Shown here one piece after another: positions 34,691 to 47,092 of a DNA stretch of 64,000 nucleotides. The DNA comes from Burhinus oedicnemus (Eukaryota; Chordata; Aves; Charadriiformes; Burhinidae), in contig VFFE01006670.1 of the NCBI GenBank assembly GCA_008921705.1, positions 262,965-326,964 of the forward strand. Reading direction: 5' to 3'. The notes beneath the pieces are model-generated. The model was not told where the DNA came from, did not search any database, and saw only the letters and a list, made by a program, of their open reading frames with translations. Position numbers and translations under genes: made by a program. Numbering within the stretch: position 1 is the stretch's first letter; every line of letters begins with the position of its first letter.

Positions 34691-37600
34691 TGCTGCTCCG
34701 TTGCCTGTCACTGCACCTGGAACGGGGGAAACTTCGCACCAGGAGGCTGGACCTCGTGGTGGGATTTCATGTCTCCTTGCTGGGCACCTGGATTTGCTCC
34801 CCTCTCTCCCAGCCAGGCTTTGCCCCCCTGGTTGAGGCAGCTGAGGTGCACCATCGCTTGGTCTCGTTGAAGCTCAGGAAAGAGTGGTGGAAACAAAGCC
34901 CCCAAAACAACCTGAAGCAGGGATGGGTTCATAGTGCTTACGAGTTTCTCATGCTTCTCAGCTCAGAATGTCATTTTAGTTGCCCTGAAATGAACCGTCT
35001 TGAAAACACTCTGGGGTTTTTTTGGTTGTTTAGGTGGGGGGAATAAAACTTCTCACACATATAAATCTAAAGGCAGAGGTGAATTTGTCCCCTTTTGTTT
35101 TCCTATAAGTATTATCTTCTGCTTTGAGATAAATAAGTATTTTTTTTACCCTGGCATGCTGTGAAATTCTGCTTTCAGTGATCAAAGCCTTGATTTGTTT
35201 CACTATGAATCGTGCCTCTGACCCAGCCCCGAGTGGGAGCTGCGTCTGCGTTACAAAACTTGTTATTTGGAGATACGGAACTGAAATGGCAGGACACGAT
35301 TTTGCTTGCAGAGCGTTTCTCCTTCCAGCGGGCACGCATGCTTCCCTCTTCGCAGGAGCATCATGAAATGTCTCGCTGCTGTGCTGGAGATGAGCGCGAT
35401 TATCTGTATTTTACACATGAGAAGACCGATAGCCTCTAAATGAGCCCATTTTGGGCAGGATTAGAGCGGTTTTTCCCTGCGCGCTGGGGGTCCCACCACC
35501 GTGCTTTCCCAGGGGAGCACGGGAAGAGCCCCTGCGCTGTTCCCGCATCCCTGCATCGAGCCATTTGCCAGAAGCAATGATTTTGTATGTCGTCATCAGG
35601 TCTCTTCCACCTCCTTTTTTTGGCAAAATGGGGTCTTTTCCATTTTTCTTCCATGAAGTATCTCCATGTTTCAAATATCCTCTGTTGCCCCAGGGCCTTG
35701 TTTTCCCATCTTTCCACCCTTGTTTTCCCATCTCTTTCCTCTGAGAAGGGGGTGGGTGGAGCTGAATTCAGCACCTGAAGCAAGTGTGTGCTGACAGTTT
35801 GGATAACAACATTATGGTATTTTGTCTATTATTTTCTGACCTGTTATTTTTGCACTCTATCATTTTGATATTGCTGTGCTTTCAGTAGAGGTTTGCATGG
35901 GGTGGTTGACGTGATTGTTGGCCTTATCGCTTAATGTTCAGTTAATTTAAACCCTGCTAAAGCCTAGAAGGGTTTCAAACCGCTGCTTCCTTCACGGACT
36001 GTTCTGTATTTGTCAGCGTGGGGTTTCTCCTGCTCTGATGTTGTCTTCTGCTTGGTTAGGTGGCTCCGAAATTCCCAAGATTTCCTCATTTGTATTTAAC
36101 CTAAATAACATTCTTTTCATCTACAAACTTTGTTTCACAATGCAGCCTAGTTTCCAGGTCATTAATAAAGATATTAAGCAGCAGGAGACCTGGTTAAATA
36201 CTTCCGTTGGTGTGTTGTTAATTATTTCTCTCTTGAAAAACGAGTCGCCTGCTTAGTCTTGTCATGGCCCTCAGCAGCGTCGGGTCTGCATATGGCATCA
36301 CCCACATCTAAACCCCAGTCTGGTTAAACTGAAGCACAGCTCAGTATGGGAACTCTTCACGCAGTTGAGATCAGTCTTAAACTAATTTTATCTTGTCAGT
36401 TCCTCACAGAACAACTGTATTTAGATGAAATTTCAGTTGAGAGCATCCACACCAATGGAAGTTGGTGCAAAGAAAATGAACCTTTATTGAAAAGGGTCGA
36501 AGCTCGAATAGAGGTAGGTTCAAAGCTTTACATCTTTGTTCGAGGCCTCTGAGAAGAACCCTTGGGAAATGTCAACATGGCTGAGCAGCCGGCTCTCCCG
36601 TAACCCTCGGTCACTGAGGGCGAGCTGCGGGAGAAGTGCCGTGTCCCCTCTGGGACGCGCCAGCCGTTTGCTGCAGCACAGGGCTGTCGGGGTATCTCAC
36701 ACCTCCTTTGGGTCTGGTTCGTTGTCACCAGTCTTTCTCACCCTACGCTAAGGCTTCAGTTGTCCCGATTTGCAGGATTGCTTTGCGTCTCTCCTAGGGA
36801 CAGATGTAGCGTTTGCCAACCTGGAGCTCTTCTTCAGAGCAGCTGATTTTGCTGGTGATTTTGTACCTGTGACATTTTATAGGTTCCTTTGGGACTGTTG
36901 GGCAATAACGTTCATAGGTTTTGACTTCTAGCAACGGGACACTGCTTTACCTTTGCTGGCAGCTGAAAGAGCCAATGTCTGAATCCTCGTGTATCTGCAG
37001 CCTGAACAAATCTGTGCTCGCCTTCTCTGGGGGACCATAGACCGAGCTCCTCGACAGCTCTGCTGCCAGCTGTGTTTTCCCCTGTTCTTTAGCTGGTTTT
37101 TGAGATGAGCCATGAGTTGTGCATGCAGGAACCTCACTCAGGGCTTGTCGTTGGGCCTGATATGGAGATAACGGAGAGGCTAATGCCCACGAGAAGTTTT
37201 TTACTATATGCCCTCACTGGCCCAAGCAGTCCTGAGCTGTTGGGGCTGGGCATCACGCAGAGAACAAATCAGCTGCTGTGGCCCCAGCAGCGAGTGGAGA
37301 CACATATCCTTGGGAGTTATCCAATCCATCCCCTCTTCTGCTGTCTCATCCCTGACCATCTCTTTACTACTTAAAAAGGAGTTAATAAAGGTATCTCCTC
37401 TGTGCTTTGGGAGGCGGGGGGGGGGGAAGAAGGCTGCTGCAAACTCGTTCAGTCTCTTTGAGTTCCTTGTGTCTCCTGTAGTCCCAGTGAGGTCTTCTGC
37501 CAAAGCTTCCTCCTCCTGGCATGCCTCCTGCTTGCCCGGCTTGTGGTTCTCTGTTGCTTGGCCATCAATTCTCCGTCTTTCCTGCTCATGGTGTGTCTGT

Positions 37601-38157
37601 TTCGGCATGTGATCTTTGCTCCAGGCTGAAGTTTCCTGTATTTCACAGCAGAGCTCGGCTCTGGCGTACGCCTTGGGCTGGAGATGCTGGAATTGGGGTT
37701 TCCCTGTTGCTTTGACCCAGCAGCTCGAGGGCTGTACTCAGAGAGGAAAAGCTAAAAATGGTCTCACTGTGGCCTAAGCTGGAGCTTAAGCTGTTGATAA
37801 AATGCTTCCATAAATGTTGTCCTGATGGGATATTTAGGGTGGTTGGTCTGAATTCGGAGATCCTGTGCCCCAGTGCTGCCCCAGTCCTTCTCCTCCAGCA
37901 TCGCTGAAGAACCCAGCTGGCAGCCTCAGAGAAGGGCAGAGCGGCGCAACTGATGCCATCCTCCTCGCTGGCTGATCGTGCCACAGCTTAGCAGTGGTGG
38001 GAGAGCAGAAACTCCCCTGGAGGGAGAGCGTGAGTCTAACTGCTGAATTCAGAGGAAAATAATTAAATACATTCAGGTGTCGTGCTGGGTCAGGGGGCTC
38101 TCGGGTGCAGGCAGGGGTTGGTGAGCAGCACGTCCCAGGCTGCTCTGAGACCAGAGA

Positions 38158-38182
38158 GATGGATGGATGGATGGATGGATGG
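38158..38182. repeat. (GGAT)n microsatellite
   Basis: About six tandem GATG/GGAT units. It creates artificial HPSIHPSI residues in a reverse open frame, which is therefore not treated as coding. Confidence 0.9.
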
Positions 38183-41071
38183 GATGTAGCAAAATGATGC
38201 TTTCTCTGCCGCTTGCAGTAAATATCTCCACGCAGACTAAAACTACAGCCCCGGCAGGCAGGAAAGGTAAACGCAATTTGCACATAAAGTGTTTGCTTGG
38301 GGGTTGCCTGCGTCAGCACTCGCAGCTTCCTTCAGATCCAGCCATGTTGCATGTTGTTTCCCCTATGCCTTGCAAAGATTTATATATATTTTTTTACACT
38401 TAATATGTTAATACAGTGTTTTTCAAGAAATACAAACTATGAGCTTTCTGCTCTTTGGGAGATTTATTATGTTTTGTTTAAAGGAACCAAACCCGTTTTC
38501 CTTTCCAATGAGCACACAAGTGTCCAGTCCCACTTACCGACTAGAGGTGATTAATTCTTCTGGTTTTATACTCAACAGCAAAACGCGGTCTGGCGGTACA
38601 TAACCACCCTGCAGCCTCGCTGGGGCTGAATTATCTGGTACAATGGAGCCTATAATTAGCAGGTGGAGAAGATGCCGCACGTGTAGAGGATTGCAGAGGG
38701 ACAGGTTGCAGGGCAACTGAGGGAAACAGGAGATTATGGCCAGGCAGTAAAAAATTAAGTGTTTTCATCTCTCCAGGATGCTTAAATCTTTATAATACAA
38801 ACTCAAATAAAGAAAACCTTCATCGACGTGATAGAGTTCAACCGAAGCAGAGTCTGCGGCTGTTGTACCACGTAGCATGTGGCACTGGCATAATTCCTGC
38901 TGCTCCCTGCGGGTTCAGAACAAGGAGGATTCTTTCTCTTAACACTTATGAAAAATTTGAAAGTGGAAAAAAAAAATTGTATCTTTTATAGAGGTGCGGC
39001 TGAAATATGAATGAAACATCCACTGGAGGGCCTGAAATCTTGGTGTGACTTCCAGAATTGGGATGCAGAGTGTTCGGTGGGAATCACTTTCCCCTACTAA
39101 ATGCTTTTGGGGAAAGCATGGGAGAATAATCTCCTTTTGCTGGTAAATGTGATTTATTTTTGTTTAGGTGTGTGACTCAGGCACCGTGAGGACTTGAGTA
39201 GAGGTTCCCAGTCTCTGGAAACGTGTGGTTCAAATGGATCCTGTGAGGCATCAAAGCTGAACTTGAGTATCCTCTCATTAAAAGCCCAGGTCTGGAGGTG
39301 TAATGTCGTGATCTCTTTGAGCCATGCATCCCTCCTTGCTGCAGAAGGACCACATCACCCCTTGCGAGGCTTCGAGTAGCCCAGCCAGGGAAGCCTGTGA
39401 GGTGGTACCCATCCCTCATGTGCCCTTGATGGGCATCCCAAGGAGCCACAGGATTAGGTGCAGCTCTGCTGGTCAGATCTGTGGGCATGGTCCTATCTCT
39501 ACATTTACACACTCGCAGGGCGGCATGGAGAAGGAGGTCCCTCTCCTCCCACACTGCTATGGCAAGGAAGGAAAACCAGCTTTTCCTACCTGTACCTTGA
39601 CCTTGTGGGCAACTTCTTGCCCAAGGCCATGCTTCATGGCAACACTGCTGCTTTGTTGGCTCTTTGGTTGGTGGCTCCAGCCTTCCTGAGCTGGATGTGC
39701 CTGTGGAGATACATTCGTGACCCTGTGGCTCAGGAAAAAATTGCAACCAAGGAAGAGGTAGATGGTGCTGTTTGTGCCCTGTGCAAGCACACCTAATCAC
39801 CCTGCCTCTCATGGTTTTGACCAGCAGCTAAGAATCAGTCTCCAAATTGAGTGTGAGCTCTTTGTGGAAGGGTTTGTCCCTTGCTGCAGTGCTTGGTAAA
39901 GTCCTTCTGGTGCCTGGCTGGGCTGGGGCAGTGCCATGAACACACCAGTTATGGGACAGTAACTGCTGCTTGGCCCAGCTGGTGCAAACGGGGTGGACAG
40001 CCTGGGAGGTGTGCGGTGGGACCGCGTTCCCAGCTCCTCAGGCTTTTCTCAGTACCCGGCCTTACAGCCTGTGTTTGAAGTGCTCAGGGGCAGGATCCAT
40101 GCCGGGGCTGAAAGCATGGTGGATCTGGAGGGAAACCGGCTGTGGATCAGTGCACAGCACCCCTCAAGTGTGCCAGTGGGAAGTGCGTCATGACAAGGAC
40201 CTGGCTCTGGAGTCACTTTGGTTCCACTTTGGTTCTTCAGATGACGTCTGCTTCTCTGTGGGAGGTGGAGGATAAAGCTGCTCTGACACCCAGACCCACA
40301 CAAACATGGAGAGCGATACTCCATAATAACTCTCACAGTCGTTCCTTTGACAGGCATTGCCTGGATTACGTGCAGGAATTAATAAATACTAAACCGGATT
40401 TAAGAACACCCTTTGGTGTCAGGAGCCATGACTGCCATGCAGAGCAGGAGGTGACTGCAGCTGCCACCACCGAGGTGCATCTCCTCTGTGTGTCCCAGCA
40501 GGCCGAGCACGAGCTTTTCCTTCTCTTGCAAAGCCCATGCTGGACTCTTCAGGCCATTCTGGTGGCAGCTCCGGTGTCACCGTCGAGCCCGTGGCTTCAC
40601 AGGAGCATGAAGATCTCCATAGCGGCTAATGTTTTCCTTTGCTTCGTTAGTGCAGCTGTGCTGATTAGTGGGCTGCACCCATACAAATGAGACTGGCCAG
40701 GCCGTCGGGGTCCCCACCCCGTGGCAAAGCCGGCAGCGGGGCAGTTTGGGGAATTTCAGCAGCAGTGGAAGGGGTAGCGCAGCCATAAATCCTCGTGATT
40801 TGAGGGGAGGGGCTGCGTGAGAACGGTGGGAACTCAGCTTGTCAGGGAGCTTTTACATTTTCCCTTTGTCAGCACGGGCTAATGTTGAACAGGGCAAATA
40901 CTTCCCTGCCAGAAGGAGCCTAGCGAGACCTTATTTGTGAATATATGAATAGCAGTTTTGTAAATAGTGCATCTGAATTTATGAATGATCTGACACCGAC
41001 AGGTTGAAACGAACTCTGTAATTTTATTGTGTTAGATTTAGTAGGTCAGACATATACATGCCAAGTCAAAA

Positions 41072-41096
41072 TGACCTAGAAAACCTTTCTAGGTCA
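41072..41096. repeat. Perfect 11-bp hairpin with nuclear-receptor-like half-sites
   Basis: TGACCTAGAAA is followed after ACC by its exact reverse complement TTTCTAGGTCA. The outer six bases of each arm are TGACCT and AGGTCA, the classical nuclear-receptor half-site, here in everted orientation. A further AGGTCA occurs at 41043-41048. Whether it acts as a binding site or is chance is not shown by the sequence. Confidence 0.65.
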
Positions 41097-42877
41097 AACT
41101 ATTGCTTGAAAAGTTGTCTTTTTCGAGGGCAAGGCCATAAGATTTCATGCTTACTCTGACACATTTTCCTTCTAACAGTGCAACATGAGTCTTTGGGACA
41201 TGGCAGAGAATTTGTCATCTCTTACCCTGAGAAGAGAGAAAGAAGCGTGAAGAAGGGGGATGCTAATTTCTTAAGGAAACTATGCCTTTTCTGGCCACCT
41301 CTCTTGTCCTGAGATAGTATGTTGGATACCCAGCCGGCGGGATTTTAGGCTAGGAGTTGCAACACCGATAGTACTAACACCTTGCTGTTTCCAGCAGTGT
41401 CAAAACCTGCCAGCAGCTCCTGGGTCCAGCAGCAACCAGCACCTGCAGCCTACCTTTGGAGCCCTAACCCTTAATTAGGTGGGAAATTATATATCAGAAG
41501 GAGCTTTTTCTCCCCTAAAGAGGCTCAGGGGAGGCTGGTGAGGTTTGCACGCGATGAGTCTCTTCACCGGAGCGATGGGATGGCGCTCTGCCAACCCGGG
41601 CGCTGCAGCCTGGGAGTCACAAGAGTGGGTGGACTTGGAAGGACCAAGGTTGGGAGGACCCAGGACCTCGATCTTGTCACCCTGCAGCTTACACCAGCTC
41701 TGTTGAGGCTGCTGCAGCCTGAGCAGATGTGGCTTTCGTGCTGTTGGAAGGAAGTCTGAACTTCTAGTAAAAGCTTGGCTGTTCATGTGGGTTACTTCTT
41801 ATTTCGGAGTGCAAACATAACTGTGGCTCCCACAAGAAGTGAAGAGGGCTACCTTCCACCCCCATATAGTTTTGGATGGACTGAATGTTTTTGTCCCGTG
41901 GTGGTTGTGGCGATGCTGTGCAATGGGGCTGGCGAGGACTGAGGGTTGGTGTTGGGCTGGAGACCAGCTGTTAGACAGAACATGCGCGCGTGCTGAGCTG
42001 AGATGATGGCATCCTTGGAGGTACCCGAGCAGGAATCCCACATCCCAGCCACGGCCAAAGGCAAGAAGGACCTCCACGTGCTGTTTGCACATCGTGCCCA
42101 CTGGCTTTGCTCCCTAGGAAGGGTGGCCATGCCCCGTTTCGCATCCCACACCCCGGGCTCCCCCCTGCTCCCCTCCACTTGCCCAAGTCGGGCATGGTTC
42201 ACCCCGCAAGCAGGGCTCAGTGTGGGCAGGTACCGGCACCGGGAGCATCCTGGCTGCTTCTGCCGGCATCCGGCGATGCTGCCCTACCGGCATTCCCATT
42301 GGAACGGCACAGCCCAAACTCCACAGGTTGCAAATTGGTTGTCCAGCCGAGCCATGACCTACCTGAAAGTAGCTTTTGCCATCCCAGGAAAGTGGGTAGT
42401 CGGAGGCTGCGGTGCCTTCTGAACAATTACAGCTCACAGCAGTCCAAATGAAAATGTTTGTTGAAAACAACATGTGCATAATTAAGGCTTAATGAGCCCT
42501 TGTCTGTTTGGAATCTGCAATTAGATTTATAATAGAAAATACTAGCAAATGCCAAGTAGCTTTAAAAGAAGCTGAGATAAAAGATAATTTTGCTGCAAAT
42601 CTATAGTAATACTGTAATTCAGTGAGCTGGAAGTGGTGCAGAGAAAAACTGTAAAAGCTTTGGACAAGTTTGTATTGTGCGTGTTTATCTTATCTGCCCA
42701 TTTTCCTATCTGTAAAGCTGTCAGTCTTGCTTTTAACTGCTCGGAAAAAGGCAGGACTTTGCTAAAATCAGGAAGACTCCCTTTGTTTATTTTTATTTAA
42801 GACATTAATTAGTCAGGCAATTTTTCTGGCTGCTTTTCCTCTTTCTCATCAACGTGCTTTAAACTTCTTGTTAGGGT

Positions 42878-42916
42878 TAATAATAGTAATAATAATAATA
42901 ATAATAGTAATAATAA
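42878..42916. repeat. (AAT)n microsatellite with interruptions
   Basis: TAATAATAGTAATAATAATA-type trinucleotide tract of about 39 bp with two AGT interruptions. Confidence 0.9.
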
Positions 42917-43796
42917 CATCTCTATTCAATTATTTACACTGAGGCGGGGGCATAATAATCATCAGAGGTGCCTCTTTCTGATTAGTTTCATTAATTTTAA
43001 TGAGTTTTCAACTGTCTTTTTAAGACACTGAGAATTTTCACTGCTAAGGTGTGTATTTTAACAAGTAAACCTGAGGCCAGCTTGGCTGCAGTAAGCACAA
43101 ACTACCTTCTCGCCCTAATGAAAAAAAGTTACGCGCCAATAAAATTTGCTGGAAAGATTAACGAGGTGAACAGAGAGAGGTCTTGAAAAGAAAAGAGCTG
43201 AAATTAGAATTGCTTGGGAGGGATGGTTTGTTGATGTTTTTTGGGTTTGTTGTTTTTTTTGTTGTTTTTTTTTTTAATAACCAGAAGTTGAGGTTGGGTA
43301 TGAAGCTTTGGGTACGACGCATGGACCCGGTAGGGAACCGAGGCCAGGGTGATGCGGTGGCGGGGCGTTATGTGCACAGCCTCCTGGAAATGCAGCCCAA
43401 CAGCTTTGTTTGACAAACCGAGCTCATAAAACAGGACGTACGAGGATGTGGTAATGGTGGAGATACCTTTCCGATGTGATTTTATTGCCCCATGTGAAAT
43501 GTCACTGAGCTTCAGCTTCTATAAAACCATGGGTTTGCGTGTCTTGAGTCTCCGGCGTGTGAAGTTGCAACACTGGGGCTGTGTTCACAGCTTCGTGCGT
43601 GCGATGTCTGCGAAGCTGGGGGTTGTGTCCCTTTCCACCGGCGGATCCTGGCTCCAGCCTTCACCTTCGCAGCGGTGATGAGTGCCCAAGCCCTGAGCGA
43701 GCATGTCTGTGCCTTCCCGACCTGCCATAACTGCTGCCTCACAGGGTTTTGCTGGGACGGCGTGGGCAGGGCAGCCCCAGGGGCCAGGTTATTTGG

Positions 43797-44085
43797 AATC
43801 ATAGAACGGTTTGGGTTGGAAGGGACCTTCAAGATCATCCAGTTCCAACCCCCCTGCCATGGGCAGGGACACCTCCCACTAGACCAGGTTGCTCAAAGCC
43901 CCGTCCAACCTGGCCTTGGACACCTCCAGGGATGGGGCAGCCACAGCTTCTCTGGGCAACCTGGGCCAGGGTCTCACCACCCTCAGAGTGAAAAATTTCT
44001 TCCTGAGATCTCCCCTCTTCCAGCTTGAAGCCATCACCCCTCGTCCTATCACTGCATGTCCTTGTAAAAAGTCCCTCTCCTCTCC
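43797..44085 (-). mobile_element. CR1 LINE 3' fragment, antisense
   Basis: Plus-strand wording starts GGAATCATAGAACGG and TTGGGTTGGAAGGGACCTTC, followed by AAGATCATCCAGTTCCAACC and ACACCTCCAGGGATGGGGCA. On the minus strand it encodes DRTRGDGFKLEEG and the tail of the AVAAPSLEVF-type block, with changes. The copy is truncated near 44085 and belongs to the same subfamily as 33129-33550 and 46717-47092. Confidence 0.92.
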
Positions 44086-46716
44086 CTCTCATGAGCATAG
44101 TCAAAAGGAAGCCCACGTGCTGGAGATGATGCTCTTTCTGGCAGAGTAGGGATCTGAAATCTGACCACCTCTGAGCCTAGTTTCATCTGTTACCAAGACT
44201 TTCACCTGAAGAGTGAGGAGGTTTGGGTAAAGTCCCTCTGCTCTCCGACAGCCCCCGCACAGGAGTTTGGGCTCTGCTGCGCATCCTTCCCACGGGACGG
44301 CAACCGAGCGTGCCGGGGTGAGCTCACCCATGTCCTGTGTGCGTCAAAATACACATTGAGGTCATGAGTGGTCCCCGTCGGTTTGGTTGTGTGGGTTTAG
44401 AAAGAATAACAGGGATGTGATGCTGGTGGGATAAAAGCCGGCGCTCTGACACGGGGAGCTGTGTGCTGCATTAGTCTTTATTAATTGTTTACATTGGACC
44501 TTCCTGACTCTCGCTAGAGTTAGGATCTGGTTAGGTGTTGTGAAAACACTTACAGAAGACGCATGTGGAGTTTGATTTAAATAAAACAGGGCCAAATAAG
44601 AGAGGGAAAAATGCCAAGTGCTGTACAGCTGTATGAAAAGTGGGCAGTGAAGACACTCCCAGACTTCCAGGATGTAATTTCAGCAATTATCTTCCTATCA
44701 TCCTTGGATTTGTTGGGGTTTTTTTTATCTTTAAAGGAGATCTCATTTTTCATTAGTGTTTTGTTTTTTGTTTTTAATCATGAACATATCCAAATGTCTA
44801 AGGTAAAATTGTGAAATGGATTGTACTTTGTCAGCCCCTTTTTTTGCAAGTCATGCTATGTACCGCTGCAAGAGTTATTTGCATACACAGTTGAGCGCAG
44901 AACCACAGAAGGCAGGTTTTCACCGGTGCCAAATATTTGTGTGTTGGAAACTATTATCTAAATGACTAGCGTGGAAGCTCTCTGATTATTTTTTTTTCCC
45001 CTCCTGACTAGCTGTTTTTGCATAACGGTGCCCATTCTCACCAAAGTTGTCTTGAAAATCGATTATTCGTCTCCCTTATGCTTTGCAACAGAAAACAAAC
45101 GGCAAACATGATCTTGAATTCCGGGGGGCAGAGAAGTGCTTTTGCTCTCGCTAGCAGGCAAAGCTTCCAATGATGGAAGTGTTGAGCAGAGGACCCGGCT
45201 GTGCTTGCGGGTGAACAGTGCGCGCTCTGGGCTGCGCTTCAGACTGGCTTTGCTGAAGGAACAGTGGCTGGAGAGAGAATTAAAGTTGCTATTTTTCTTC
45301 TTGAATGGCGACTGAGTAGCACCTGTGATTTTGTGAATTACTGGAGTGAGTTAGGAGACATTTGGGAGCCGGGTTGTTAACCTGTACAGCTCTCAACAAG
45401 GCATCGGGATCCGAAGCATAATTCGTGGTCTTAAAAAGTTAATAGCTTTAAGCAATCTTTGCATCGCTCCTCCGACAGCTCTCTTCCGCTCTGCGACGTG
45501 CACTTCGGTGCTTATTTATTTATTTACTTTGCAGTTGGGAAAAGACAAATAGAGATTTCCAAAATGATTCCGGTGCCGTGCGTGTACGTCAGAGCCAGGG
45601 TAACCACAGCGACCGCTGGCGCGGGGCCGCGGTGGCGGCAGCTCTTGGGTTCCTCACTCACGCCGGTGAATTGCTTTTATGAGTCCGTCCGTTGCTTTTA
45701 TTCCATCCAGGCGTTCGCTCCCAGCCCCGCGCTGGGGTGTGCATCCAAACATCGCCGCCCGCGCAGGGTCCCTGCTGGCTCCCTGGGCCGGGGGCACAAA
45801 ATTATAGGACGGGAAAACTTTCAGGCTTAAAGTTTCTTTCTTCCCGAGTGCTCCCTCGCTGTTTTGGTGCCGGTGGCCGCGGGTAGCCCCTCTCCAGCGA
45901 TGCCTCTGGCTGCAGTGAGGGCTGTTGCTCTCGTGTGGAAATCGGCATGTCCATGACGGACTTCCAGAGCAGAGCCACGCTGGGCTGCTTCTGAGGCAGA
46001 CAGGTACAAGCTCTATTTTTATCGCAATGCTTTTATCTTAGAAAAAACAATGTTTCTAGGTGCCTTTGACGCTGGCACCATTCCTTGCACCGACCCTCTG
46101 TGGCTTCTTTTAGATCTTTGTACGTTTTCTGCCTGTCTTAGTTTCCTGTGAATTACCAGCATCGCCGGTGAAGCAGGCGGTGCAGTGAAGTCTCATTATC
46201 ACTTACTGTATTTGTTTCAGACCGTCTGCGCTCCAGCCCGGTGCCAGGAAACGCGCTGCGTTCATTTACCTGCCTCCCTCCCCAGCAGCGCGCAGGGCAG
46301 CAGGCACCGGCAGCGCGAGCGGCTGCCTTCAGCTCTCCGGGTCCTCCAGCTGCTGACGGGAGAAGCAGCAGCTTAGCGAGGGCCCAGTATTTTTTTTTTT
46401 ATTATTATTATTTTTTTTTTTTTTGCGGATCAACTCCTCGAGCACCTGCGTAAGTGTGATAAACAACGCAGGATGTGCTTGTTGTTTGGTTTCGAAAAGG
46501 AAGTGATGTACATGCCCGAGCTTTGCAGCTACATCGGCGCGATCGTATCTTGCAAAATAATGAGCGTTGAGCGCGGTCAGCGGTGGGCTGGAGAGGTCCT
46601 GGGTGAAAGCAGGGCTGTGCTAGGAAGGGGGGATGTCAGGAGGGGCGGGCTCCTCGCCTCCCAGACAGCCTGTTTCCCTCATCCGTGCCATCCATGCCAG
46701 GCTGAATCCTCCATTT
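44086..46716. other. Non-coding intronic sequence with CpG-dense block
   Basis: No coding gene is supported. The CpG-dense segment 45541-46380 is listed separately. A T/A tract (TTTT with ATTATTATTA) occupies 46389-46424. Confidence 0.45.
45541..46380. promoter_or_regulatory. Candidate CpG island / alternative promoter
   Basis: CpG dinucleotides are dense here. I counted about 31 by eye in 45541-45900, roughly what base composition alone would predict, whereas the surrounding intron is depleted. GC-box-like and NRF1-like CpG words (GCGCGGGGCCGCGG, CGCCGCCCGCGC) occur around 45620-45770. TOX-family genes use alternative first exons, so an internal promoter is plausible. I found no open reading frame running in phase 0 into a clean splice donor, so any exon here would be non-coding, or the island may be an enhancer. 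Strand is not determined. Confidence 0.35.
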
Positions 46717-47092
46717 CAGCCTGGAGAAGAGAAGGCTCCGGGGAAACCTTGTAGCCCCTTCCTGTATCTGAAGGGGGCCTACAGGAAAGCTGGAGAGGAA
46801 CTTTTTACAAGGGCTTGTAGTGACAGGACGAGGGGTGATGGCTTCAAACTGGAAGAGGGGAGATTTAGATTAGATCTCAGGAAGACATTTTTCACTCCGA
46901 GGGTGGTGAGACCCTGGCCCAGGTTGCCCAGAGAAGCTGTGGCTGCCCCATCCCTGGAGGTGTTCAAGGCCAGGTTGGATGGGGCTTTGAGCAACCTGGT
47001 CTAGTGGGAGGTGTCCCTGCCCATGGCAGGGGGGTTGGAACTGGATGATCTTGAAGATCCCTTCCAACCCAAACCATTCTCTGATTCTATGC
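46717..47092 (+). mobile_element. CR1 LINE 3' part
   Basis: Sense CR1. It starts in TTTCAGCCTGGAGAAGAGAA and continues with GACAGGACGAGGGGTGATGG. The translation reads DRTRGDGFKLEEGRFRLDLR and PWPRLPREAVAAPSLEVF within the frame 46633-47004. The 3' end is GGTTGGAACTGGATGATCTT, CCCTTCCAACCCAAACC and ATTCTCTGATTCTATG. The last ~95 codons of the polymerase are open. It is in inverted orientation to the same-subfamily copy 2.7 kb upstream. Confidence 0.93.

Larger units (their letters stand above)
34691..43796. other. Long unique intronic stretch, no gene recognised
   Basis: No supported gene in about 9 kb. Simple repeats lie at 38158-38182 and 42878-42916, a perfect hairpin at 41072-41096 and T/G-rich DNA at about 43232-43276. 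Open frames near 39177-39812 and 40142-40690 overlap other frames and have no domains. The stretch at about 42480-43160 is AT-rich with homeodomain-type words and low apparent repeat content, so it is a candidate conserved non-coding block. A short direct repeat of CTTGTTTTCCCATCT lies at about 35698-35735. Confidence 0.4.

Noticed and set aside
39177..39812. 211-codon minus-strand frame, with plus-strand frames of 121 and 112 codons opposite
   Set aside because: Long frames on both strands of the same GC-rich stretch point to composition rather than coding. No family match.
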